Positions 17,480 to 25,849 of a DNA stretch of 64,000 bases are shown here, in pieces. The notes beneath the pieces were generated by a model. It saw only the letters and a program-made list of their open reading frames with translations, had not been told where the DNA came from and did not search any database. How positions within the stretch are numbered: position 1 is the first letter of the stretch; each line of letters begins with the position of its first letter. Made by a program: the position numbers and the translations under genes. The DNA is taken from assembly GCF_024764835.1 (NCBI RefSeq), contig NZ_JALIGE010000069.1, positions 1 to 64,000 on the forward strand, in the 5' to 3' direction. This stretch comes from Scandinavium hiltneri. GTDB taxonomy: Bacteria; Pseudomonadota; Gammaproteobacteria; Enterobacterales; Enterobacteriaceae.

Positions 17480-17760
17480 TCCTGCGGCTTTTTACTCTGC
17501 CAGTTTGCCCATGGGCTTTCATCATCGATGTTCTCTTGCTGGTCGTGAAGATAATCAATGTACAAGTCTTCAACTTCTTTGCGTGCCCACGGTGTACGAC
17601 GCAGAAATTTCAGGCTCGATTTAATGCTTGGATCGCTTTTGAAACAGTTAATTTTGATGCGTTTCGCCAGTTCGGGCCAACCGTATTTATTCACCAGCGT
17701 GTTGAGTAATGCTTCAAGCGTGACGCCGTGCAGCGGATCTTTTGAGGCCGGGTTGGTCAT
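17476..17760 (-). CDS. VF530 family (DUF2132) DNA-binding-like protein
   Basis: This 94-residue protein uses the ATG at 17760, giving MTNPASKDPLHGVTL; a longer frame to 17793 is unlikely. The conserved core DPLHGVTLEALL, LVNKYGWPELAKRI, CFKSDPSIKSSLKFLRRTPWAR is that of the VF530/DUF2132 family, small helical proteins of uncertain role. It overlaps the convergent diguanylate cyclase gene by four bases. Confidence 0.85.
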   Translation of the reverse strand: MTNPASKDPLHGVTLEALLNTLVNKYGWPELAKRIKINCFKSDPSIKSSLKFLRRTPWARKEVEDLYIDYLHDQQENIDDESPWANWQSKKPQD

Positions 17761-17852
17761 GATATGTCCTGCGATTCCTGTTAAATTTCGCACACCATAC
17801 TGGCTCCAAAAGCCATGTGCAACCTACGGGTAGCGCGCCACACGCTTCAGGC

Positions 17853-17888
17853 AAAAAAACGGGAGCGCTCAATCAAGAACGCCCCCGT
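17853..17888 (-). terminator. rho-independent terminator of the EF-G paralogue gene
   Basis: On the minus strand ACGGGGGCG pairs with CGCTCCCGT and a run of seven T follows. It lies just after the stop of the gene at 17902. Confidence 0.85.
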
Positions 17889-17901
17889 CAGGTATTACCT
17901 T

Positions 17902-20004
17902 TTATGCATTGGCACGTTTGGCGATGATGTCATCCGCTACGTTACGCGGCGCTTCAGCATAGTGATGAAACTCCATGCTGTAGGTGGCCCGCCCCTGTGA
18001 CATCGATCGCAGCGTGGTGGAATAACCGAACATCTCCGCCAGCGGCACATCGGCGCGAATGATTTGGCTGCCAAATAGTTCCTCCATACCCTGCACCATC
18101 CCCCGACGCGACGACAAATCACCCATGATATTCCCGGCATAGTCTTCCGGCGTCTCCACTTCCACGTGCATTATGGGCTCCAGAATTGCCGGGTCCGCTT
18201 TACGAAAGCCTTCTTTGAAACCAAAGATCGCCGCCATGCGGAACGCCAGTTCTGACGAGTCGACGTCATGATATGAGCCAAACGTTAGCGTCGCTTTTAC
18301 ATCCACCACCGGATACCCGGCCAGCACGCCGCTGTTCATCGCTTCGCGCAGGCCTTTCTCCACCGAAGGAATGTATTCGCGCGGAACCACGCCGCCTTTG
18401 GTCGCATCTTCGAATTTGAATCCGCTCCCAGGCTCTTGCGGTTCAAGGCTCAGCACCACATGACCGTACTGACCTTTCCCTCCAGACTGGCGCACAAACT
18501 TGCCTTCGATTTCCTTCACCGGTTTACGGATCGTTTCCCGGTACGTAACCTGTGGCCGCCCGATATTCGCGTCCACGCTAAACTCGCGTTTCATACGGTC
18601 GACGATGATCTCCAGATGCAATTCCCCCATGCCGGAAATAATCGTCTGCCCGGATTCTTCATCCGTGTGCAAACGGAATGACGGATCTTCCGCCGCCAGA
18701 CGCTGCAGCGCGATGCCCATTTTCTCCTGGTCGGCCTTGGTTTTCGGTTCAATCGCCAGAGAAATCACCGGCTCCGGAAACTCCATTCGTTCCAGCGTGA
18801 TGACGTGGTTCGGGTCCGTCAGCGTGTCGCCGGTGGTCACATCTTTCAGCCCCACACAGGCGGCGATATCCCCGGCGCGCAGTTCATCCACTTCGTGTCG
18901 GTCATTCGCATGCATCAACACGATACGGCCAATACGCTCTTTCTTGCCTTTAACCGGGTTATACACGGCGTCGCCTTTTTTCAATACGCCCGAATAAACG
19001 CGAATAAAGGTCAGCTGACCGACGTACGGATCGGTCATCAGCTTAAACGCCAGCGCCGAGAACGGCTCATCATCGCTCGGGTGACGTTCCGCCGGTTGGC
19101 CCTTCTCATCAATCCCGTCAATGGCAGGAACGTCCAGCGGCGACGGCATAAACTCCACCACCGCATCGAGCATCCGCTGCACCCCTTTGTTTTTAAAGGC
19201 GCTGCCGCACAGCATCGGCTGAATTTCACCGGCAATCGTACGCTGGCGCAGCCCGGCGATAATATCGGCTTCGTCGAGGCTGCCCGTTTCCAGATACTTA
19301 TCCATCAGCGCATCGTTGGCCTCTGCGGCTGCGGACACCATTTTCTCGCGCCATTCCTGCGCGGTTTCCAGTAAATCCGCTGGAACCGGGCCGTAGCTGA
19401 AGGTCATGCCCTGAGTTTCGTCATCCCAGTGGATCGCCCGCATTTTGATGAGATCAACCACGCCGGAAAAATGTTCTTCCGCACCAACCGGAATGACAAT
19501 CGGTACCGGATTCGCTTTCAGGCGGTCTTTCATCATCTGCACGACGCGGAAAAAGTCAGCGCCCTGTCGGTCCATCTTGTTGACGAAGGCCAGCCTCGGC
19601 ACGTGGTATTTGTTGGCCTGCCGCCACACGGTTTCGGACTGCGGCTGCACACCACCGACCGAGTCATACACCATCACCGCGCCGTCGAGCACACGCATGG
19701 AACGTTCAACTTCAATAGTGAAATCCACGTGGCCAGGGGTGTCGATTATGTTGATCCGATGCGGCTCAAAATTACGATCCATTCCGGGCCAGAAAGCACT
19801 CACGGCGGCAGAGGTGATGGTAATGCCGCGCTCCTGCTCCTGCGCCATCCAGTCCGTCGTTGCCGCGCCATCGTGCACTTCACCCAGTTTGTGGCTCATT
19901 CCGGTGTAAAACAGAATGCGCTCGGTGGTGGTGGTTTTACCGGCATCGATATGCGCGGAGATGCCGATGTTACGGTAGCGTTCGAGGGGGATGGGTCGAG
20001 GCAT
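17902..20004 (-). CDS. fusA: elongation factor G paralogue (EF-G2 type)
   Basis: This 700-residue GTPase has all five EF-G domains: G1 AHIDAGKTTT (17-26), switch II DTPGH, NKMD and GSAFKNKG in the G domain, then SGGKGQYGHV in domain IV and a final SMEFHHYAEAP. It is about 60% like E. coli FusA from memory. It is not in a str operon: no rpsL, rpsG or tufA is near. It is therefore a second copy, like the fusA2 found in some Klebsiella and Serratia. It may act in translocation under stress or in ribosome recycling; the sequence alone does not decide. A divergent ArsR-type gene across a 220-base gap is the candidate regulator. It ends at its own terminator. Confidence 0.93.
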   Translation of the reverse strand: MPRPIPLERYRNIGISAHIDAGKTTTTERILFYTGMSHKLGEVHDGAATTDWMAQEQERGITITSAAVSAFWPGMDRNFEPHRINIIDTPGHVDFTIEVERSMRVLDGAVMVYDSVGGVQPQSETVWRQANKYHVPRLAFVNKMDRQGADFFRVVQMMKDRLKANPVPIVIPVGAEEHFSGVVDLIKMRAIHWDDETQGMTFSYGPVPADLLETAQEWREKMVSAAAEANDALMDKYLETGSLDEADIIAGLRQRTIAGEIQPMLCGSAFKNKGVQRMLDAVVEFMPSPLDVPAIDGIDEKGQPAERHPSDDEPFSALAFKLMTDPYVGQLTFIRVYSGVLKKGDAVYNPVKGKKERIGRIVLMHANDRHEVDELRAGDIAACVGLKDVTTGDTLTDPNHVITLERMEFPEPVISLAIEPKTKADQEKMGIALQRLAAEDPSFRLHTDEESGQTIISGMGELHLEIIVDRMKREFSVDANIGRPQVTYRETIRKPVKEIEGKFVRQSGGKGQYGHVVLSLEPQEPGSGFKFEDATKGGVVPREYIPSVEKGLREAMNSGVLAGYPVVDVKATLTFGSYHDVDSSELAFRMAAIFGFKEGFRKADPAILEPIMHVEVETPEDYAGNIMGDLSSRRGMVQGMEELFGSQIIRADVPLAEMFGYSTTLRSMSQGRATYSMEFHHYAEAPRNVADDIIAKRANA

Positions 20005-20079
20005 GATGCGTCCTTAAGTCTGTTGACTGTCAATCCGCGGCCGGAATTGACCGCGGGTGATGTAACGGCATCTATAATA

Positions 20080-20091
20080 GTACAATTGTAC
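20080..20091. promoter_or_regulatory. palindrome in the divergent EF-G2/ArsR promoter region
   Basis: GTACAATTGTAC is a perfect 12-bp palindrome directly beside a TATAAT hexamer (20073-20078) in the 220-base gap between the divergent genes. Its position fits an operator for the neighbouring ArsR-type regulator; binding is not shown. Confidence 0.5.
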
Positions 20092-20224
20092 GAGTATATT
20101 CGAACTATATTAGCTATAACAGCAATCGGTGAAACGCCGACGCGGTGCGTGGCGTTCAGCGAGGGCTTTCGGTATATTAGCGCCCTCTCGCTCCCGCACA
20201 TTCACCGGTAAATAAAGGAACAGT

Positions 20225-20539
20225 ATGATCGCCAATCATCCGGAACGTGAACAGATTCGCCTGGAAAATGTCCTTTTTGCGTTGGGGAATGCATTGCGTC
20301 TGGAGATAGTCAAAGCGCTGGCTGATGGCAGTGAACTGAGCTGTGGTACGCTGCGACAGGACGTGGCGAAGTCGACCATGACGCATCACTGGCGCGTTTT
20401 GCGTGACAGCGGCGTTATCTGGCAACGCCCTCAGGGCCGGGAGAATATGATTTCCCTGCGCCGCGATGATTTAGATGCACGTTTCCCCGGTTTACTGGAT
20501 ACGCTACTTCAGTCTATCCAAAACAATTCTGCGCAATAG
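20225..20539 (+). CDS. ArsR-family winged-helix regulator
   Basis: This 104-residue regulator starts at ATG 20225 behind AAGGAACAGT. The winged helix reads VLFALGNALRLEIVKALADG, SCGTLRQDVAKSTMTHHWRVLRDSGVI and WQRPQGRENMISLRRDDL. The recognition helix is ordinary for ArsR proteins. The CVC-type metal site is absent; only one cysteine (in SCGTL) is present, so metal sensing is doubtful. It is divergent from the EF-G paralogue and may control it as well as itself. Confidence 0.85.
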   Translation: MIANHPEREQIRLENVLFALGNALRLEIVKALADGSELSCGTLRQDVAKSTMTHHWRVLRDSGVIWQRPQGRENMISLRRDDLDARFPGLLDTLLQSIQNNSAQ

Positions 20540-20732
20540 CCTAAATCACGACCAAAAATCGCACCTGCCCGTTCCCTACGGCTGGCATATCTTTGTTTGG
20601 CCGTTGAGCGGTCGGAAAAAGCTTGAGCGCAGAATGCGTTTTGATGTGTTCACAAACTTTCCCGGTTGCTCCACAAATCGAATCATACGAGAATGAGTTT
20701 CGCTCATGTGAAGGCCTGAATAAAACAGGGAT

Positions 20733-22064
20733 ATGATTATCAGCTCACGTAAACTCTCCATAATTGCACGAGTCACTATTACCGGGGCGCTGATTGCCAG
20801 TGTACTTCTGCTTGCTAATTGCACGTCAGAAAAACCGAAATCGCTGGTGACGCCACTGCCTCCGGTAGCCAAACATCCGCTGCCCGACAGGCCCGCCGAT
20901 AACCAACCTGTGCGCGGCGTGTGGCTGACCACCGTTTCGCGTCTCGACTGGCCGCCGGTGTCATCGGTCAACGTCAGCGATGCAGCGGCTCGCGCCACTC
21001 TGCAAAAGAAAGCGCTGACCGATAAGCTGGACAAGCTACAAAGCCTCGGCATTAATACCGTCTTCTTCCAGATTAAACCCGATGGCACTGCCCTCTGGCC
21101 GTCCCAGATTTTGCCGTGGTCCGATATGCTGACCGGCAAAGTGGGCCAGGATCCGGGTTACGATCCGCTGCAGTTTATGCTCGATGAAGCACACAAACGC
21201 GGAATGAAAGTCCACGCGTGGTTTAACCCGTATCGCGTCTCGACCAATACCAAACCTGGCACCGTGGCGGAACTGAATCGCACGCTGTCAATGCATCCGT
21301 CCAGTGTGTTTGTGGCGCATCGCGACTGGATCCGCACATCCAGCGATCGTTATGTTATCGACCCGGGCATTCCCGAAGCGCGTGACTGGATAACTAGCAT
21401 CGTGGCCGAAGTGGTGTCGCGCTATCCGGTTGACGGCGTGCAGTTCGATGATTACTTCTATACCGAAACCGCCGGTTCTGCGCTGAACGACAGCCAGACG
21501 TACCGCACTTACGGTCAGGGTTATGCTTCGAAGGCCGACTGGCGTCGACACAATACCGAGCAGTTAATAACCCAGGTGTCGCGAACCATCAAACAGCTGA
21601 ATCCAAACGTACAGTTTGGCGTGAGCCCGGCGGGCGTGTGGCGCAACCGCTCGCACGATCCGGCGGGGTCCGATACCCGTGGCGCAGCGGCGTATGACGA
21701 ATCGTATGCTGACACTCGTTTGTGGGTGCAAAAAGGACTACTGGATTACATTGCGCCGCAGGTTTACTGGCCGTTCGCTCGCGATGCGGCTCGTTACGAC
21801 GTGCTGGCAAAATGGTGGGCAGATGTGGTGAAACCAACGCACACTCGTTTGTATATTGGTGTGGCACTGTATAAGGTCGGGGAACCGTCAAAGAATGAGC
21901 CTGACTGGACCGTTCAGGGCGGCGTACCTGAGCTGAAAAAACAGCTCGATTTAAACGATGCGCTCCCGGAAATTCAGGGCACCATTCTGTTCCGTGAAAA
22001 CAACCTCAATCAGCCGCAGACTCAGCAGGCGGTAAATTACCTGCGCAGCCGCTGGGGTAGCTGA
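20733..22064 (+). CDS. digH: divisome-localised glycosyl hydrolase-like lipoprotein DigH (YddW)
   Basis: This 443-residue outer-membrane lipoprotein has a signal peptide ending in the lipobox LANC, with the lipidated cysteine at about residue 30. The GHL10 barrel follows: RGVWLTTVSRLDWPPVSS, LGINTVFFQIKPDGTALW, GMKVHAWFNPYRV, YPVDGVQFDDYFY and FGVSPAGVWRNRSHDP. It is very close to E. coli YddW/DigH over the whole length (E. coli about 439). The family cleaves denuded peptidoglycan glycan strands at the division site. It is a single gene with a shared terminator downstream. Confidence 0.95.
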   Translation: MIISSRKLSIIARVTITGALIASVLLLANCTSEKPKSLVTPLPPVAKHPLPDRPADNQPVRGVWLTTVSRLDWPPVSSVNVSDAAARATLQKKALTDKLDKLQSLGINTVFFQIKPDGTALWPSQILPWSDMLTGKVGQDPGYDPLQFMLDEAHKRGMKVHAWFNPYRVSTNTKPGTVAELNRTLSMHPSSVFVAHRDWIRTSSDRYVIDPGIPEARDWITSIVAEVVSRYPVDGVQFDDYFYTETAGSALNDSQTYRTYGQGYASKADWRRHNTEQLITQVSRTIKQLNPNVQFGVSPAGVWRNRSHDPAGSDTRGAAAYDESYADTRLWVQKGLLDYIAPQVYWPFARDAARYDVLAKWWADVVKPTHTRLYIGVALYKVGEPSKNEPDWTVQGGVPELKKQLDLNDALPEIQGTILFRENNLNQPQTQQAVNYLRSRWGS

Positions 22065-22108
22065 TTTGTTTTCCCCTGCCTGATGACGCTAACGCGTTTC
22101 AGACCGAC

Positions 22109-22150
22109 AATTGCCCGACCGGTGCTCGCGCCGTCGGGCAATTTCTTTTA
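22109..22150. terminator. bidirectional terminator between digH and the sigma-factor gene
   Basis: AATTGCCCGAC (22109-22119) and GTCGGGCAATT (22133-22143) form an 11-bp stem with T-rich flank on the plus side (TTTCTTTTATT). The flank on the minus side is poorer. It sits between two converging genes. Confidence 0.85.
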
Positions 22151-22705
22151 TTGCGTCAAATCATCGTAAACGCTGCGTAACCGGGTTCTCAGGTACAACA
22201 CCGCTTTGTGTTTGCGTGACAACAACGCCTGCACGCTGTCGCCGGTTTCCTCGGCCAGCTCTTTATACGTCAGACCTTCCAGCTCCGTGCGTTCAAACAC
22301 CTCACGCTGTGCGGGCGGAAGTGCCGCCAGCGCATCGTTCAGTTCTTCCCACAGCAGCGCCTTCAGGTAATCGTCTTCTGGCGTTTGTGCCACACCAAAT
22401 AACGTTTCCGCCAGTTCGTCTTCCGGGAAATCACCGTTTTCGTCAGCCGAGGAAAACGTCGACAGCGGTAATTCACGCTTTTTACGCGCTCTGTCGGTGA
22501 GTTCATTCCGGGCGGCGCGGAACAACCAGGCGGCGATATTTTCCACCGGTTGTTCCACTTTCATGAGCTGCCAGGTGATTTCCTGTAATACGTCATCGGC
22601 ATCTTCGCGCACCGCCGTGCGGCCACGGATAAACGCGGTTAACCGAGAACGACAGGCGTTAAGGGCCGAAACCAGCAGGGAATCCTTCGCCATTCCGGCT
22701 TTCAT
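22148..22705 (-). CDS. ECF-type RNA polymerase sigma factor
   Basis: This 185-residue sigma-70 family protein has region 2 (ADDVLQEITWQLMKV and AAWLFRAARNELTDRARKK) and region 4 (LPPAQREVFERTELEGLTYKELAEETGDSVQALLSR...). There are no regions 1 or 3, so it is an ECF sigma. Alternative starts are the ATGs at 22705 and 22693. It begins five bases after the stop of the membrane-protein gene at 22711, so it is co-transcribed with that gene, the usual arrangement of an ECF sigma and its regulator. The family subgroup cannot be named from reading. Confidence 0.88.
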   Translation of the reverse strand: MKAGMAKDSLLVSALNACRSRLTAFIRGRTAVREDADDVLQEITWQLMKVEQPVENIAAWLFRAARNELTDRARKKRELPLSTFSSADENGDFPEDELAETLFGVAQTPEDDYLKALLWEELNDALAALPPAQREVFERTELEGLTYKELAEETGDSVQALLSRKHKAVLYLRTRLRSVYDDLTQ

Positions 22706-22710
22706 CCGAA

Positions 22711-23154
22711 TTACTCGCCTTCCGGCGTTTTCACCACAGGCTCTTCAGGCTGTTGGCGCATATCTGCCCTTTCGTCACGGCGTTCGTGCCAGCCGCGATG
22801 ATGACAATGCCCACGGCGACCAAAGCCCTCGCGACGCTGTTGCATAAAGGCTTCGCGCTGTTCCGGGGTCATTTGCATCCAGCGTTCATGCATTCGACGA
22901 CGCATCCCGCCAAACATGCCTGGACGGAAACCAAGACCGCCAAACAGAATGCGGCACAGCACCAGCAGCCCTAATGCCTGCCAGAAGCCAATCGCTTTCA
23001 CGCCGATGATGGCAGGCAGCAGAGCATTCCACAGAGACATCACCAACAGGCCCAGTGCGACAAAAATCACCGCACCCATGATCAGCGGTTTCGCCATCCG
23101 ATGGCCGCCAAAACCGCGGCCACGTTGATGTTCATGCATATCAAAATCTCTCAT
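22711..23154 (-). CDS. membrane protein with Met/Arg/His-rich tail, candidate sigma regulator
   Basis: This 147-residue protein has two predicted membrane helices (about residues 20-46 and 53-72). They are followed by a strongly charged tail full of Met, Arg and His, including HERWMQMTPEQREAF and RRGHCHHRGWHERRD. The MTPEQREAF piece resembles the LTxxQ motif of CpxP/Spy/ZraP-type periplasmic proteins. The His/Cys stretch could bind a metal. Its position five bases upstream of the ECF sigma gene suggests that it senses a signal and controls that sigma, but it has no recognisable anti-sigma domain. A start at the second methionine (MHEHQ) is possible. Confidence 0.7.
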   Translation of the reverse strand: MRDFDMHEHQRGRGFGGHRMAKPLIMGAVIFVALGLLVMSLWNALLPAIIGVKAIGFWQALGLLVLCRILFGGLGFRPGMFGGMRRRMHERWMQMTPEQREAFMQQRREGFGRRGHCHHRGWHERRDERADMRQQPEEPVVKTPEGE

Positions 23155-23251
23155 TAGAATTACCTCATCTTAGGAATTAAATCGTGTTCGTGCTGAGGTA
23201 GACGTATGAGGAGGGGAAATATTGCTAAAAAAAATGAAAAAACGAAAAGCG

Positions 23252-24211
23252 TTAAAAACTCATCGCCAGGCCAACGCCGTAGCCAGTGGTGTTTTCACCA
23301 AACATATAACGGGCCACCAGCCGGGTGCGGGTAATGAAAACCGGGTATTTACTGCTGTCCAGTTCGATGCCTAAACCAAGAGAACTCAGGCTGTTGAAGC
23401 CCAGTTCGCCGCGCTGAGATCCCAGGTATTCGGTGTGAGCACCTTCAAGTACATAACGCACCGGGCTTTTGAGCAGTGTCCAGTCGAAAATCGGTGCCCG
23501 ACGTCGCAGGTACAGCCCCAGGTTTTGCGCAGTAGCTTCTCCCTGTACCGCTTCCGAGGTGCTGCCGAAGGTTTGCAAATTCATACTGGAATAACGTAAT
23601 TCCACGTCGATATCCTGCGGTTTCGACACCAGCTCGTAGTCGAACATCAGCGAGCCGCCCAGCCCGTACGCATTCAGTCGGCCACCGTCGAGGAACTTGA
23701 AATCAACATCCCGACGCCGTTCCAGCACAAAGCCGCCGATGCGCACATCACTCGCCATAGTGCCCAGCATGACGTTAGCAATCGGGCGGATAACCAGTTT
23801 GCCACCCCAGCGGTCGGTATACAGCGGGAAATCCCAGCCGATGCCGCCGGTCGCGGTCAGGCTGTTCCATTTGGTCGGGATTTTACGGGTGCGGGTGCCG
23901 TCAGATAACACGAAATGCGGATCGAAGCGGCTGTAGCCCATGGTGCCTTCGACATAAAGGGGCACGCTTTCACTGAGCGTCGCCCCACCGCCGAACTGGG
24001 TAATGTCGAGCTCATTGTTGTCGCCGTCGCGGCCACCGCTGCCGATGTTCAGGTCGCTGGCGGTGACGTCCGGCACGACCGTATAGCTCATCAGCGAAAG
24101 AACCGCATTAGCGCGTTGTCGAATCCGATTGCCGTCGGCGGCATAACTTAACGTTGCCGGAAGACAGGCGGTGAGCAGCAGTAGCCGAATACCCGGGAAC
24201 AGTATGCTCAT
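23252..24211 (-). CDS. predicted outer-membrane beta-barrel protein
   Basis: This 319-residue protein has a signal peptide (residues 1 to about 24, ending LSYA) and alternating hydrophobic strands (for example LYVEGTMGYSRFD, VEVELRYSSMNLQ-like segments, RLVARYMFG). It ends in phenylalanine (GLAMSF), the mark recognised by the BAM complex. I do not recognise a named family; the strand pattern resembles porin-like or autotransporter barrel domains. It follows the MipA-like gene by 51 bases and is probably co-transcribed. The precise role is unknown. Confidence 0.65.
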   Translation of the reverse strand: MSILFPGIRLLLLTACLPATLSYAADGNRIRQRANAVLSLMSYTVVPDVTASDLNIGSGGRDGDNNELDITQFGGGATLSESVPLYVEGTMGYSRFDPHFVLSDGTRTRKIPTKWNSLTATGGIGWDFPLYTDRWGGKLVIRPIANVMLGTMASDVRIGGFVLERRRDVDFKFLDGGRLNAYGLGGSLMFDYELVSKPQDIDVELRYSSMNLQTFGSTSEAVQGEATAQNLGLYLRRRAPIFDWTLLKSPVRYVLEGAHTEYLGSQRGELGFNSLSSLGLGIELDSSKYPVFITRTRLVARYMFGENTTGYGVGLAMSF

Positions 24212-24262
24212 TCGTGTTCACACCTCCCGCTGCCGTTCAACCCTCGAACGCGCTGTTAATCG

Positions 24263-25069
24263 TTACCAGGTATAACCTACCCCGGCAATCACATAAAACT
24301 CACCACTGTGCTGCACAATCGGGCTGTCAGCGATGTCTTTGTCGTAAAGCTCATAGTTCGCGGCAAATAAACCCATCCAGTGCTGGCTGAAACGGTAGGA
24401 TGTCACTACCGCCGCCATCGGCGAGAATGTCGTGCCGGTATCCCAGGCTTTACGCTGCGGCGTGGCCTCTTCTTTCGAAACGCCGCCGAAATAGTAGTTC
24501 GCCATATTGTGACTGCGGATCATCATCCCCATCCCTGGCATCACCAGCAGATTGTCTCTGACGATCGGGAAATCCGCCCACAAGAGGAGTTCCTGGCCGT
24601 TACTGCGCCCGGTCACATCGCTCGCGAATCGGGCGGTCAGCAGCGCATATGGCGTAATGATTGTCCCGCCGATCCCGGCTTCAAACTCCCCTTTTCGCTT
24701 ATCCATGCCATGCAGGGAATCGGCGTCCGAGGGGTCAAGGTTTCCAAAACGGTAACGGCCGTAGCCATACAGCGCGACGTTATCGTCCAGACGGAAATAG
24801 TAGCGAGCGCGATCCCCGAGATACATCAGGTTGTCGCCAAAATAGAGGCCGCCTGGAATAAAGTAGGTACTGTTATCCTGATCTTTATAACGCGCCTGGC
24901 CGCTTAACGTCGCGGCACCGACCACAAAACCCTTTGGTACAGGGCTTTTCGGGTTATCTCTCGCCAGAATATCCAGCGAGCCAAGATCCACTTCGGCAGC
25001 GGCACAAGTACTGAACAGCCAGAGCGCGCTAAGCGCAGCCGCGGCGTTGCGGTTTAGTGTCATTTTCAT
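24263..25069 (-). CDS. MipA/OmpV-family outer-membrane protein
   Basis: This 268-residue barrel has a signal peptide (residues 1 to about 25, ending CAAA). Typical MipA/OmpV features are the opening GFVVGAATLSG, FIPGGLYFGDNLMYLGDRARYYFRL, and the end YVIAGVGYTW with a terminal aromatic residue. Two closely placed ATGs (25069 and 25063) are alternatives. MipA in E. coli is a scaffold for a murein transglycosylase and a polymerase, and OmpV proteins affect membrane permeability. Which role applies here is not visible. It heads a probable two-gene unit with the next barrel gene. Confidence 0.82.
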   Translation of the reverse strand: MKMTLNRNAAAALSALWLFSTCAAAEVDLGSLDILARDNPKSPVPKGFVVGAATLSGQARYKDQDNSTYFIPGGLYFGDNLMYLGDRARYYFRLDDNVALYGYGRYRFGNLDPSDADSLHGMDKRKGEFEAGIGGTIITPYALLTARFASDVTGRSNGQELLLWADFPIVRDNLLVMPGMGMMIRSHNMANYYFGGVSKEEATPQRKAWDTGTTFSPMAAVVTSYRFSQHWMGLFAANYELYDKDIADSPIVQHSGEFYVIAGVGYTW

Positions 25070-25200
25070 TCCTGAACGTGCTGTTGGCCTTCATTCGTGG
25101 CAAAAATGCAGCACAAATGACCAGAGAAAACGTAAATTTATCAACCCATTAATGTAGACTGCCCGGCGCATAAAACCTATTTTTTTAACACAGAATCATC

Positions 25201-25716
25201 TTAATTCACCTTTTGCATCCGACCGAAATAGCATTGCAGATAACGTGAATATTTCCCGATAAAGCTGCCAGCGAACAGCCCACCCACCACAACCGCCGTC
25301 GCACTCATAGCGGGTTGTTGCATGGTCTGCGGTGACACCGCCGCCATCACACCGAACACATATTTAATGGCAAATGCCAACATCATTAACGGCAGCGCGG
25401 AATAATCGGCCTGACGGTTCAATGTGCGCGACGCACTTCCGCGGCTCACCCGCTCCGGTTTTATCAGCCAGAAGCCAAGCGCCGCGCCGATAATCAGCAC
25501 CGCAATCCACAGCATGACCACGCCCAACGTCAAATGCCGATAGAGAACCAAATCATAGAGATCCCAAACCAGAAATATCAGCGGAATAATGGCCAACCTC
25601 TCGAGCGTCACCGTTGCGGGCTGGCGCGCCTTAATACCACGGATCAGCAGAAACACGAACAGCACGTACACCCATATCGGCGTACCGACCAGCATATGTG
25701 CAATAAATTCGAGCAT
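25201..25716 (-). CDS. integral membrane protein of unknown function
   Basis: This 171-residue protein has about five hydrophobic segments (around residues 10-27, 42-58, 65-85, 105-125 and 137-152) and charged loops such as KPERVSRGSAS. I recognise no enzyme or transporter motif. It resembles the small uncharacterised inner-membrane families typical of enterobacteria. It stands alone between the MipA-like gene and the LysR gene, read in the same direction as the former across a 131-base gap. Confidence 0.65.
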   Translation of the reverse strand: MLEFIAHMLVGTPIWVYVLFVFLLIRGIKARQPATVTLERLAIIPLIFLVWDLYDLVLYRHLTLGVVMLWIAVLIIGAALGFWLIKPERVSRGSASRTLNRQADYSALPLMMLAFAIKYVFGVMAAVSPQTMQQPAMSATAVVVGGLFAGSFIGKYSRYLQCYFGRMQKVN

Positions 25717-25849
25717 TTACAGTTCCTGGATGTGTAAAACAGAGCTATGTGCTCCGTGATGAGAAAAAGTCTGGCACAACGTTAATTACTTTGCGAATCA
25801 GATGCATTGATTACATTGCCGAACCTCGCATAAATTACGTTGCGTCGTT

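Noticed and set aside
17902..20004. EF-G gene as part of the main str operon
   Set aside because: No rpsL, rpsG or tufA next to it, and an ArsR gene and digH are its neighbours instead.
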